This document shows positions 17,230 through 25,313 of a DNA stretch of 43,887 nucleotides, one piece after another. Origin of the DNA: Nitrospirota bacterium (GTDB lineage Bacteria > Nitrospirota > Nitrospiria > Nitrospirales > UBA8639); the NCBI GenBank assembly GCA_029864405.1, contig JAOTTP010000019.1, positions 1 to 43,887 of the forward strand. The letters are read 5' to 3'. Numbering within the stretch: position 1 is the stretch's first letter; every line of letters begins with the position of its first letter. The position numbers were made by a program, and so were the translations under genes. The notes beneath the pieces were generated by a model. It ran no database searches, was not told where the DNA came from, and saw only the letters and a list, made by a program, of their open reading frames with translations.

Positions 17230-17445
17230 TGATGCAGTACGCAACAATGGAATATTTTATGTGGGGTGCTTTAGGAGAGATTAGAGAAGAGGGATAGAAA
17301 TTAGTTTTTGGTTTAGAGAGAAGGGGGTATAGAGTTCCGCCAAATGGATCTTCTTTGAACCGTCTTGCCTAATATGTCGATCAGGCTCAGGTGGAAAAGC
17401 CTGTCGTGAAGGGGCTAAATCGTCGGGGAATGGAGGTTGTGCATT

Positions 17446-18300
17446 TCAGAGATTTTCGGATTTCCGACTGTTGGATCCTTCCTCAATGATGCGTGCATTG
17501 GGAATGTACAACTTTTCATCATCCTCTGTTTTGATGACGACGGAAACAGGGGTAAGCTTAATGATGGTTCCTTTTTGACCGGCCAGCGACACTTTATCTC
17601 CGATGTGAAAGAGTTGGGCGATGTAATATCGCGCAAGGACATTCGAGATAATGAATCGACTTCCCAAGCCAATTGATAGTGCCATGGCCAATACAATGCC
17701 AGCAATGATGATGGTGATATTGGCGCTGAAGATCGTCATGTCCAATCCTAATTCGGTCAAGGCCATGACGATGCCAAAACCGACAATTAGAATTTCCAAC
17801 ACCGAACTCAAGGCTCCCGCATAGGCAATATTCAGGTTTGAGGATGCCGAGACGATGCCTTCTTTGATGACTTTGGCAAGATATAACGCAATGATCAGAA
17901 TCAAAAAGGCCCCAAGGACGTGGGGAAGATAGGCAATTAATGTGTTCAGTGTGTTGAGGACCACAGTGAATCCCAAGATCTCAGAGGCCGAAATGAGCAC
18001 GATGAGGAGGACCATGTAATAGATTAAGCCTCCAATAATTTGATCGAGGCTACTGCTAATCCCGATTTTTGCCAGCATGTCATTGAATTTGATCTTCTGG
18101 CTTAATTCCACAAGGCCGCAGACGCGTAACACTTTTGAGGTGAGCCCTCTTAACATTTTTGCTCCGAGCCAACCTATAACCAGGACGATGATGGCGCCAA
18201 GCACCTGGGGTAAATATCCACCTATTTTTTGCAGGAATTGTTGAAAGAAAACCAGGACAACCCTTCCCCATTCCATGAGTTCATTTTGCGTCCCTACCAT
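17446..18300 (-). CDS. CmpX-like TM-helix-repeat mechanosensitive channel
   Basis: The 284-residue protein has about five hydrophobic helices (near 10-45, 80-105, 115-145, 155-185, 195-215) and an MscS-like ending (MALSIGLGSRFIISNVLARY, then FHIGDKVSLAGQKGTIIKLTPVSV). It resembles CmpX of Pseudomonas, which lies beside the ECF sigma factor gene sigX. The ATG at 18300 is preferred because AGAGAGG precedes it; a GTG at 18324 would overlap the upstream gene. It is the third gene of the sigma-factor operon and a paralogue of the channel at 6234-7067. Confidence 0.85.
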   Translation of the reverse strand: MVGTQNELMEWGRVVLVFFQQFLQKIGGYLPQVLGAIIVLVIGWLGAKMLRGLTSKVLRVCGLVELSQKIKFNDMLAKIGISSSLDQIIGGLIYYMVLLIVLISASEILGFTVVLNTLNTLIAYLPHVLGAFLILIIALYLAKVIKEGIVSASSNLNIAYAGALSSVLEILIVGFGIVMALTELGLDMTIFSANITIIIAGIVLAMALSIGLGSRFIISNVLARYYIAQLFHIGDKVSLAGQKGTIIKLTPVSVVIKTEDDEKLYIPNARIIEEGSNSRKSENL

Positions 18301-18316
18301 AGTACCTCTCTCCTCA

Positions 18317-18499
18317 TCATTCACTTATTAAATCGTCAAGTAACGTTCCAGGGATCGATGCGTGAAATGCGCCGATTTCCTTTGCCACGCTAAGGAAAAA
18401 TACGGCCCTCATGACTTGTTCCTTGGTCCTCTGGTCAGGTTCCGGTATATGTAAGGCATCCAGTACCTGTTCAAAGACCAGATCTTCCTCGTCATTCAT
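18317..18499 (-). CDS. Small protein coupled to the ECF sigma factor
   Basis: The 60-residue product starts MNDEEDLVFE at 18499; the start overlaps the sigma-factor stop by 4 bp (ATGA). It is acidic at the start and mostly helical, with no Cys/His cluster and no membrane segment, so it is not a typical zinc anti-sigma factor. Its place between a sigma factor and a CmpX-like channel mirrors the small CfrX next to cmpX and sigX in Pseudomonas; that parallel is from position, not alignment. Confidence 0.7.
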   Translation of the reverse strand: MNDEEDLVFEQVLDALHIPEPDQRTKEQVMRAVFFLSVAKEIGAFHASIPGTLLDDLISE

Positions 18500-19035
18500 G
18501 TGTTGACCTCCTCTCGGAGTTTTGTGATCAATCGTGACACCCGCATTTTGGCTGCGCTGACACTGATTTCGCAAATGGACGCAATTTCTTCGTAGGTATA
18601 TTCGCCCATAAATTTCATAGCCAGGATGGTCCGGTCTTCAAGGGAAAGTTTTTGAAGGAGATGATGAACGTCAATTGTCGAGGTTGAGTCCTCGTGAATG
18701 AGTTCCTCAGATGTCTGTTGCGTCCCTGATTGCTCAGAATGGGCCTTTGATTTGATGTAGTTGAGGCAGTGGTTGGTGGTCAGGCGATACAACCAGGAGG
18801 AAAATGCGGCCTGCTTCTTGAAATCATGGAGATGAAGGAACACTTTAATCCAGATTTCCTGCATTAAATCAAGGGCTTCTTCCTGATTGGCACAGATGAA
18901 GAAACAACGTTTTAAGACTTTGCCGGCATAACGATCATATAAACCTTCAAAGGCTTGAATGTCGCCTTGCGTGATGGCATCGACAAGATCATTGTCCGGA
19001 GAGTGTTCGTTAGACGACATGGAATGAATGGTCAA
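18496..19035 (-). CDS. ECF (sigma-70 group 4) RNA polymerase sigma factor
   Basis: The 179-residue protein has sigma region 2 (about 20-90: AFEGLYDRYAGKVLKRCFFI...EALDLMQEIWIKVFLHLHDF...FSSWLYRLTTNHCLNYI) and region 4 (about 122-175: LLQKLSLEDRTILAMKFMGEYTYEEIASICEISVSAAKMRVSR, a helix-turn-helix). A TTG at 19035 is favoured because GGAG lies just upstream; an ATG at 19020 is an alternative. It leads the operon sigma / small protein / CmpX-like channel. A promoter is seen at 19112-19140. No obvious anti-sigma factor is encoded nearby. Confidence 0.93.
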   Translation of the reverse strand: MTIHSMSSNEHSPDNDLVDAITQGDIQAFEGLYDRYAGKVLKRCFFICANQEEALDLMQEIWIKVFLHLHDFKKQAAFSSWLYRLTTNHCLNYIKSKAHSEQSGTQQTSEELIHEDSTSTIDVHHLLQKLSLEDRTILAMKFMGEYTYEEIASICEISVSAAKMRVSRLITKLREEVNT

Positions 19036-19111
19036 ATTGCTCCAATATTACCTGGGCCATGTGATCGTGCCACTCGGTTTTCCTCTGAGAGAGGAGACAT
19101 GAAAAGGCGGC

Positions 19112-19140
19112 AGTGTAGCAATGCCGTCAAAGCTTCTCAA
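19112..19140 (-). promoter_or_regulatory. Sigma-70-type promoter for the sigma-factor operon
   Basis: On the minus strand TTGAGA (19140-19135), 17 bp spacing, then TACACT (19117-19112), about 75 nt before the proposed TTG start. Five of six and four of six consensus bases match. An ECF-type autoregulatory promoter was not recognised. Confidence 0.5.
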
Positions 19141-19340
19141 ACACCATCATCTTGTAGGGCTCCGTTATTGCTCGATGGCTAATGAGGATGCCGTGGCGTC
19201 GGGCGTATGGTCCATCAAACAATGGACACAATCCTGATATGTGGCAACAAAATATGGAGGGCGCTAAATCTTCGGTTCACCTCAAACGGTTTTCCGCAAA
19301 GCGGCAATCAAGACACTAGTCCGGAAAAGTCCTAGAGCCC

Positions 19341-20222
19341 TCATGTTCCCGTCGAGGAGATGGGAAGAGGTAAAGGGGTACGTAAGTGCAGGTCCCTTTG
19401 AGGAAAAGGAATTTCCACGCCATTCTTCCGAAATTTCTTGACAATGGCGCAATTGATCTCGGATTGAACCTGCCTCCGGCCTTGGGGATCTTCTACCCAG
19501 GCCAATAAACGCATGTTCCAGGCGGAATCTCCAAAACTCATGAGCCAGGATTTTGGCTCTGGGTGCGGTAAGATCAAGGGGTGCTCTTTCGCTGCTTCCA
19601 AAAGTGAATTCATCACTTTGTCTAAATCTGAATTGTAAGAGACTCCCACCTCAATCTCCAACCGAGTTTTGGGATCTCCGTGCGACCAGTTGATGACCGT
19701 AGAAGAGATAAATTCGGAATTAGGGACCACGATGGCAACGTTGTTCAGAGAGCGAATGGTGGTGGATCGAATATTGATTTCTGTCACATCCCCCTCGTTG
19801 TCTCCCACGGTGATGCGATCCCCAACTTGAATATGTTGTTCGAACAGCAACATGAGCCCGGCGATAAAATTGGACGTCAGATTTTGCAGGCCAAATCCGA
19901 TTCCGACAGAAAGAAATCCAAAAATGACGGCCAGGCCGCTGAGGTCGATCCCGATGATTTGAAATGCAATCACCGTCCCGACAAAGAGCAGAACATATTG
20001 AATAATGCGGGTTAAGGTGTATTGTGTCGCCTTGGGCATCTTCGAGTGTTTGAGTAATTGGTTGCGGAGAAAACGTCGTACCAGGGTGTTCATCATCCAA
20101 AAGCCACACATGATGAACGCAAAGAATGACAGAGACGAGAGGGTGATCGGGGTTTGATTGATGGTAAATAAGGGATAGGTGAAAAAGTGATCCAAGGTGT
20201 TCAGGATCGTTGAAAGATCCAT
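19341..20222 (-). CDS. MscS-family small-conductance mechanosensitive channel
   Basis: The 293-residue protein has three or four membrane helices (about 25-50, 70-95, 98-130) and a typical MscS domain: FGFLSVGIGFGLQNLTSNFIAGLMLLFE (pore helix TM3 and amphipathic continuation), VGDRITVGDNEGDVTEINIRST and VVPNSEFISSTVINWS, then the alpha-beta cap. MscS channels release solutes on hypo-osmotic shock. An AAAGGAGC ribosome site precedes the ATG. Likely its own transcription unit. Confidence 0.95.
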   Translation of the reverse strand: MDLSTILNTLDHFFTYPLFTINQTPITLSSLSFFAFIMCGFWMMNTLVRRFLRNQLLKHSKMPKATQYTLTRIIQYVLLFVGTVIAFQIIGIDLSGLAVIFGFLSVGIGFGLQNLTSNFIAGLMLLFEQHIQVGDRITVGDNEGDVTEINIRSTTIRSLNNVAIVVPNSEFISSTVINWSHGDPKTRLEIEVGVSYNSDLDKVMNSLLEAAKEHPLILPHPEPKSWLMSFGDSAWNMRLLAWVEDPQGRRQVQSEINCAIVKKFRKNGVEIPFPQRDLHLRTPLPLPISSTGT

Positions 20223-20629
20223 GGTCGTGCTCCTTTGAGACGTTGTGGATTTACTTCCACGTTGTTATTGGTGAAGAGACTGTTTCGGTAGCTTCCCTGT
20301 TCATTGCTGTGAGGTTAGGTGAATAAAACAGAAACGTGACAGAAAAGATAGAGGTAAAAAGAGCTTAAGGAGGAGCATGCGATGACTGGGGCATGCCTCT
20401 TGAGATCAAAGGATTGCGAGGGGCCAAGGAAATGTAGCCTAGTGCTTAGGCCTTATTGGACTAGAGAAAAGCCAGGTAGAACAGAGAACGATTCCCTCGC
20501 GCCAGAGCGGAGAACTGCGAAATGTCCGATCAGGGATGGGCGTGGTATGCAAATGAGGTGATGCCGTCCAATTTTTGATTGTTCGAGACCAGAGAAGGTT
20601 TTTTTGTGTGATGAGCAGACAAGAGCTTT
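20223..20629. other. Intergenic stretch with one short possible ORF
   Basis: No gene of normal length. On the plus strand an AAGGAGGAG ribosome-like site precedes an ATG at 20382 that opens 59 codons (to 20561) with three cysteines; the product has no recognisable pattern. The start lies in an imperfect hairpin formed by GCATGC repeats at about 20375-20400. I leave the ORF as unproven. Confidence 0.4.
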
Positions 20630-21778
20630 CTACTGAACCGTCTGTTGAGACTGAAGATTGGGTTTCTCGGTTTCCTCGTGAGGAAATGTGAAATGGAAGG
20701 CTGTGCCGACTTGAGTATTGGATTCCACCCAAATGCGGCCGCCATGGAGTTCGACAATTTTCTTGCAGAGCGCGAGCCCAATGCCCGTGCCCTCAACCTG
20801 GCTTCCCGTATTCAAACGTTGAAACACGCCAAAAATTTTGTCAAATGATTCAGCAGGGATCCCTATGCCATTATCCGAGACGGTAATAATCCATGTGAAT
20901 CCTGATGAGCGTGCCGTTACATTGATCTGGGGTGGGTCTTCTCTCCGGAATTTTATGGCATTCCCAAGAAGATTTTGGAATAATTGATTAAGGAAGGTGC
21001 GGTTTCCAGAAATCGCTGGCAGCGAACCCACGCTAATGTTGGCGCTCGTGCAGCCAAGGGGAAATTCCATCTGCGCTACAATATCCTTTACCACGTGCTG
21101 TAATTCCACGGACTCAAAGCCATGGGAGCCACCACCGACGATGGCATAATCCAACAAGTCTTGAATGAATCGTTGCATATGCTGGGCACCCTTTTTGGCT
21201 CTTTCCAAATAATCCCGTGAGCGTTCAGTCAACTGATCATTGAGATCCATCTGGAGAAGTTCCAGGAATTTCGTGATACGACGTACTGGCGCTTGGAGAT
21301 CATGAGACGCGGTATACGCAAATTGTTCCAACTCTTTCTGGGAGCGTTCAAGTTCCGCCCGTTGTTTTTCATTGGTCCGGAGAAGCGACGATTTTTCAAT
21401 CGCTTTCGTGACGGCCCGGTAAATTCCCGTTGGGGTGAGTTTCCCCTTGACTAAATAATCGGCAGCACCGTTTTTCATGGCTTTGGTTGCCACGTCTTCA
21501 TTGCCTTGTCCGGTTAACATCAGGACGGGAAGAAACCGGCGACTGTTGTCTTGGGACAGAGACTCGATAAATTCAAGCCCATCCAACTCAGGAATTTGGT
21601 AGTCAAGTAACACGCAATCCGGGTGTTCGGTTTGACATAGTTCCAAGCCTTCGATGCTGGAGTCGGTCTCAATAATGCGAAATGGCTGATCGGCGTTCTG
21701 CTTCAAGAATCGACAGAGCATTTCTCGATCCTCAGCGCAGTCATCAATGATGAGGACGGTTGTGCTCCCCGAATTCAT
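20630..21778 (-). CDS. Hybrid receiver-histidine kinase
   Basis: The 382-residue protein has an N-terminal receiver domain (about 6-125: LIIDDCAEDRE, phospho-Asp in CVLLDYQIPELDG, Lys in LVKGKL), a coiled linker, a HisKA domain (His in FAYTASHDLQAPVRRITKF, about 155) and a HATPase domain (about 255-372: N-box LLGNAIKFR, VSDNGIGIP, GTGIGLALCKKIVELHGG). No membrane segment, so it is cytosolic. It overlaps the stop of the preceding receiver gene by 4 bp. Receiver-first kinases of this sort usually relay a phosphate from an upstream kinase; partner assignments are inference. Confidence 0.95.
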   Translation of the reverse strand: MNSGSTTVLIIDDCAEDREMLCRFLKQNADQPFRIIETDSSIEGLELCQTEHPDCVLLDYQIPELDGLEFIESLSQDNSRRFLPVLMLTGQGNEDVATKAMKNGAADYLVKGKLTPTGIYRAVTKAIEKSSLLRTNEKQRAELERSQKELEQFAYTASHDLQAPVRRITKFLELLQMDLNDQLTERSRDYLERAKKGAQHMQRFIQDLLDYAIVGGGSHGFESVELQHVVKDIVAQMEFPLGCTSANISVGSLPAISGNRTFLNQLFQNLLGNAIKFRREDPPQINVTARSSGFTWIITVSDNGIGIPAESFDKIFGVFQRLNTGSQVEGTGIGLALCKKIVELHGGRIWVESNTQVGTAFHFTFPHEETEKPNLQSQQTVQ

Positions 21779-22236
21779 TGCGCCCTCTCCATCTGTTCGG
21801 GAATAATGACGACCTCAAACCAATAGTCTCGTACGCGGGCCATGGCCTGGATGAATTTTTCGAAGTCTAACGGTTTTTGAATATAACTGTTGGCTCCTCG
21901 AGCGTAACAATCGTGAACATCGCGCTCATCAGCAGAGGTGGTGAGCACGACGATAGGAATAACTTTCAAGTCGGGATCCTTCTTAAGTTCTTCGAGGACT
22001 TCGCGGCCGTCGGTCCCCGGCATATTTAAGTCCAAGAATATAATCCCCGGAACCCATGAGGCGTCATGCTCGCAATAGGCGCCACGGCGATATAAATAAT
22101 CCAAAGCGTCATCGCCATCTGTGCAGTGGACAATAGGATTGTTCAGCCCTGCCATCCGCAAGCTTCGAACGGTGATTTCAAGGTCTTCTGGGCTATTTTC
22201 CACCAATAGAATTGGTCGACCAGGGACTCGTCCCAT
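21775..22236 (-). CDS. Rcp1-type single-domain response regulator
   Basis: The 153-residue product starts MGRVPGRPIL at 22236, with AAGGAG about 9 nt upstream and one base after the kinase stop. It is a receiver with the long beta-alpha insert of the cyanobacterial phytochrome regulator Rcp1 (ALDYLYRRGAY...), phospho-Asp in IIFLDLNMPGTDGREVLEEL, and Lys in IQKPLDFEKF. No output domain. It lies between a GAF-PAS kinase and a hybrid kinase, typical of a phosphorelay shuttle. Confidence 0.93.
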   Translation of the reverse strand: MGRVPGRPILLVENSPEDLEITVRSLRMAGLNNPIVHCTDGDDALDYLYRRGAYCEHDASWVPGIIFLDLNMPGTDGREVLEELKKDPDLKVIPIVVLTTSADERDVHDCYARGANSYIQKPLDFEKFIQAMARVRDYWFEVVIIPEQMERAQ

Positions 22237-22237
22237 G

Positions 22238-24247
22238 TCATGCACTCCTTTGTAACGTAAAGAAAAATGCGGTGCCCTCTCCCAGGGTCGATTCAACCCA
22301 CAGCTGTCCTCCATGTCGTTCGATCAATTTCTTGGCTATCGTCAGGCCCATTCCGGTTCCTCCTCCAAATTTTTCTCGTCCATGAAGCCGTTTGAAGAGT
22401 CGAAAAATCTGTGATACATGCGTTTCCTTGATGCCGATTCCATTGTCTTTGACAAAGAAGACGGGAACATCTGATGGAATGGCCTTCTTCTGAAAAAGAG
22501 GGTCACTTCCTTTCTGATACCCAATATGGATCCATTTTTCCTCTTTATCATTGTATTTTATGGCGTTGGTAATGAAATTTCGAAAAATCTCTCCCACCCG
22601 TATTGAATCGCAATAGATGGTGGGTAAAGGCTCTGGAGCATCGATGAGGATGCCTTGCTCCTTTAAGCTCACATCGAGAGAATCCAGGATTCCACCGAGG
22701 ATGTGGTCCAGATTGGTAGGTTTCATGGCCAATTCTGTTCGGCCGACCCGAGAAAAATAGAGGAGCGCGTCAAGTAATTCCTCCATCCGGCGCGATAAGC
22801 GCAGGATGGTTTGGCAGCGGGCTTTGGCATCCTCATTGAGAGACGGGCCATGGTCCTCGAGCAGGATTTTTGAATAATTAAATATCCCTCGTAGGGGTTC
22901 CTTGAGGTCATGGGAGGCAATGTACGCGAAATCATCTAAGTCTTTGTTGCTTTTTTCTAATTGGGTCATATGAGTGCGCAAAAGGTCTTCTGCCATTTTT
23001 TCTTTGGTGATGTCCCAATTCAACCCGATTATCCTGATCGCAGTGCCGTTGGATATCTGGTCGACGATCCCGGCTCCTTTGAGGTAATGCACGGATTGGT
23101 CTGGCCAGATGACTCGAAATTCGGTCGTGAATTCCTGTTCTCCCCGAATGGCATTGTGAAGGGTTGCCTCTGAAGCTTCTCGATCTTCCGTATGGAGAGC
23201 ATTAACCCAGGTGGCGTACGGTTCCTGTTTGGAATCAGGGGGCAGACCATATAAGGCATACATTTGGGAATCCCAGGTTAGTTCGTGCTTCCTTAGGTCC
23301 CACTCCCATATTCCGATATTGGCGGACTGCGTCGCTAATAACAATCGGTTTGATATTGCCTGAAGCCGTTCCTCACGGATTTTCCTTTCGCTAATATCGA
23401 AAACGGAGGCTAATACGAATGGCTCCTCGTCTATAGAAAGGGGGCTTAAGCCGATTTCAACGGGAAATTCCGAGAAGTCCTTACGGAGTCCATAGAGATC
23501 TTGTCCATTGCCCATACGACGCGGTTCCGGTGAGGCGAAGAAGGCTGTCCTCCCCGCAGGGTGGTGTTTCCGGAAACGTATCGGCACAAGAGTTTCAATG
23601 GATTGCCCCAGCAGTTCTTCACAGCTATACCCGAACTGCTGGGCGACCAGTTGATTGGCCAAGACGATGGTCCCCTGAGTATCAATCATGACCATACCGC
23701 TGGGGACCGCTTCCACGATGGATTGAAAATAGGATTTGCGTTGGTTGACGCGGAAGAGTTGCTGGCGTAATTCTAGTTGGGAAATGACCTGTCTGGATAA
23801 TGCGCCCAACGCCTGTCGTTGTTCTTGGGTCAGAGAACGGGGAATCTGATCAATGACGCATAATGTTCCTATGGCTTGCCCATCGGCTGTTTGCAAGGGT
23901 GCACCTGCATAGAACCGGATATGAGGGTCAGTGGTGACCAGGGGATTGTCAACGAAGCGAGGATCTTGTAAGGCATCAGGAATTTCAAACACTCCAGTTT
24001 CTAAAATGGCATGGGCACAAAAGGCGATGTCTCGAGGTGTCTGGGTGGCCGTGATCCCAATCTTTGATTTAAACCATTGACGATGGGCATCGATCAAACT
24101 GATGAGGGCAATCGGTGTTTGACAAATGTGAGCTGCTAGCATGGTCAGGTCATCAAACAACGCTTCCGGCACGGTATCTAAGAGTTGATACCGTTCGAGC
24201 GCGGCGAGACGCTGGACTTCATTGTGAGGCAATTGGGCTGTGATCAC
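22238..24247 (-). CDS. GAF-PAS-PAS sensor histidine kinase
   Basis: The 669-residue soluble protein has a GAF domain (about 20-165; [26 protein letters not shown]), two PAS domains with PAC ends (about 175-290 and 300-420), HisKA (phospho-His in [19 protein letters not shown], about 445) and HATPase (about 540-668; [38 protein letters not shown]). The GAF resembles the phytochrome-adjacent type, but I see no chromophore Cys motif that I can assert. GTG start with GGGAG 8 nt upstream. The HisKA/HATPase sequence is of the type found with Rcp1-like regulators, and one follows directly. Confidence 0.95.
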   Translation of the reverse strand: MITAQLPHNEVQRLAALERYQLLDTVPEALFDDLTMLAAHICQTPIALISLIDAHRQWFKSKIGITATQTPRDIAFCAHAILETGVFEIPDALQDPRFVDNPLVTTDPHIRFYAGAPLQTADGQAIGTLCVIDQIPRSLTQEQRQALGALSRQVISQLELRQQLFRVNQRKSYFQSIVEAVPSGMVMIDTQGTIVLANQLVAQQFGYSCEELLGQSIETLVPIRFRKHHPAGRTAFFASPEPRRMGNGQDLYGLRKDFSEFPVEIGLSPLSIDEEPFVLASVFDISERKIREERLQAISNRLLLATQSANIGIWEWDLRKHELTWDSQMYALYGLPPDSKQEPYATWVNALHTEDREASEATLHNAIRGEQEFTTEFRVIWPDQSVHYLKGAGIVDQISNGTAIRIIGLNWDITKEKMAEDLLRTHMTQLEKSNKDLDDFAYIASHDLKEPLRGIFNYSKILLEDHGPSLNEDAKARCQTILRLSRRMEELLDALLYFSRVGRTELAMKPTNLDHILGGILDSLDVSLKEQGILIDAPEPLPTIYCDSIRVGEIFRNFITNAIKYNDKEEKWIHIGYQKGSDPLFQKKAIPSDVPVFFVKDNGIGIKETHVSQIFRLFKRLHGREKFGGGTGMGLTIAKKLIERHGGQLWVESTLGEGTAFFFTLQRSA

Positions 24248-24510
24248 CTACTGGACTCCCGTAATAACATTGTTGTTCTCTTTCGGTTCATCTCCATTTC
24301 TTCTTGAAAAGTAACTCCCTTTGGGTGTGGTGGTGCAGGCCGGTGTTGGGATTTTTGCGGGGGGACTCAAGTGGGTCGTGACGTGTCCCGTTCTCCGGTT
24401 ACCTAAAGGGAATCGAATGGACCCAATGGCGTTCCCTTGCATGCCAGCCCTGGTGGCCCAGATTCGCCTTAAGCTTCTATTGGTTAGACCGATAACATTG
24501 ACGTAGCGTG
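24248..24510. other. Divergent intergenic region between two signalling operons
   Basis: No gene supported; the minus-strand open frame 24248-24631 runs through the riboswitch and lacks protein-like character. It must contain promoters for both operons. A weak plus-strand candidate is TTAAGC (24469-24474), 18 bp, TAACAT (24493-24498), placed just before the riboswitch. Confidence 0.4.
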
Positions 24511-24598
24511 AAAAGAGCAAACCATCCGTAAGGGTGGGACGCAAAGCCAAGGGACCTTCTTCGTCGTTCGTCATGGTTGAAGGTTTGCCAGGTTGCCA
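24511..24598 (+). promoter_or_regulatory. Cyclic-di-GMP-I (GEMM) riboswitch aptamer
   Basis: The plus strand shows the GEMM core: GAGCAAACCATCC, a GTAA tetraloop, GGGTGGGACGCAAAGCC, then a second stem closed by GGACCTTC and GAAGGTTTGCC, ending GGTTGCC. It matches the Vibrio cholerae Vc2 aptamer block by block (AAACCATTC-GAAA-GAGTGGGACGCAAAGCC and GGTAGGTAGCGGGGTTACC). Such RNAs bind cyclic di-GMP. A terminator 27 nt downstream makes transcription attenuation the likely mechanism. The controlled genes are the response regulator and kinases from 24868 onward. Confidence 0.92.
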
Positions 24599-24624
24599 CG
24601 GAATAAATTGTTGTGGTGAGGTTG

Positions 24625-24662
24625 CGCCCATCTTCCAGGAATGAGGATGGGCGTTTTTTTTT
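24625..24662 (+). terminator. Intrinsic terminator, riboswitch expression platform
   Basis: CGCCCATC (24625-24632) and GATGGGCG (24646-24653) form a perfect 8-bp stem over a 13-nt loop, followed directly by nine T. Its position after the c-di-GMP aptamer suggests ligand-dependent termination; whether c-di-GMP turns expression on or off cannot be read with certainty. Confidence 0.9.
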
Positions 24663-24768
24663 GATTTGGTGGTCGTCGTGCATATTTTGAATATAAAGGA
24701 TAGTGCAGTGATTCAGACGAAAGATACGGGGAAACTCGCGGGTGGACGACGGGTGATCGAAACGTCGT

Positions 24769-24784
24769 GGGCATCATGATGCCC
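24769..24784. promoter_or_regulatory. 16-bp perfect palindrome in the leader
   Basis: GGGCATCATGATGCCC is fully self-complementary. It lies between the riboswitch terminator and the first codon of the regulator gene. It could bind a dimeric repressor or activator, or fold as an RNA hairpin with a tight loop. No known regulator recognised. Confidence 0.45.
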
Positions 24785-24887
24785 TCCTGCTTTCTCCCGT
24801 TGGGTTCCCGAGAGACAACGAATCGCAACTGCAGCCGAAGTCATTTTTGGAAGGAGGGTTGTTCAATATGCTACGACATGCCCCCCA

Positions 24888-25313
24888 ATGGTTCTGATCG
24901 CAGAAGATAATTCTGATGACTGTCTCATTGCGATGCGAGCCTGGGAAGAAAGCCGTTTAGGGTTTGATGTGCGTTTTGTGCATGATGGTCGAGAGCTCAT
25001 GGATTATGTGTATCGTCGTCGAAAGTGGCATGGGTCGTTGGATCTTCCCTTACCGCAACTCATTCTTTTGGATTTAAATATGCCGCGAAAGGATGGGAGA
25101 CGGGTGTTGGAAGATCTCCAGGGTCATCCCGAATGGAGTCAGATTCCCATCGTGATTCTTTCAGGGTCTCGGCACCCACGAGATATTCAACAATCTGAAA
25201 TGTTAGGAGCCTATGATTTCATCACGAAACCTGAGACCTTTGACGAATATCAACGAATGATCACTCAATTAGGTCAAGCGGTGCTAGAGAAGAATAAGAG
25301 GCAATTCGCGTGA
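24888..25313 (+). CDS. Rcp1-type single-domain response regulator (start region possibly frameshifted)
   Basis: The 141-residue frame is a receiver of the Rcp1 type: acidic residues in IAEDNSDD, the YVYRRRKW insert, phospho-Asp in LILLDLNMPRKDGRRVLEDL, Lys in FITKPETF. The annotated ATG at 24888 has no ribosome site. A strong GGAGGG (24853-24858) instead serves an ATG at 24868 that reaches a stop after nine codons; one extra C in the six-C run at 24881-24886 would join it to this frame and give a normal N-terminus (MLRHAPP plus MVLIAEDN). Its stop overlaps the next gene by 4 bp. Function as phosphorelay shuttle is inferred. Confidence 0.9.
   Translation: MVLIAEDNSDDCLIAMRAWEESRLGFDVRFVHDGRELMDYVYRRRKWHGSLDLPLPQLILLDLNMPRKDGRRVLEDLQGHPEWSQIPIVILSGSRHPRDIQQSEMLGAYDFITKPETFDEYQRMITQLGQAVLEKNKRQFA

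Noticed and set aside
17033-17445. Possible second promoter or small gene upstream of the CmpX-like gene's 3' side
   Set aside because: Apart from the duplicated block ending at 17229 I saw no ribosome site or frame of note.
24248-24631. 127-codon minus-strand open frame
   Set aside because: It runs antisense through the c-di-GMP aptamer and into its terminator, has no protein-like pattern and would abut the kinase start; it is chance openness.
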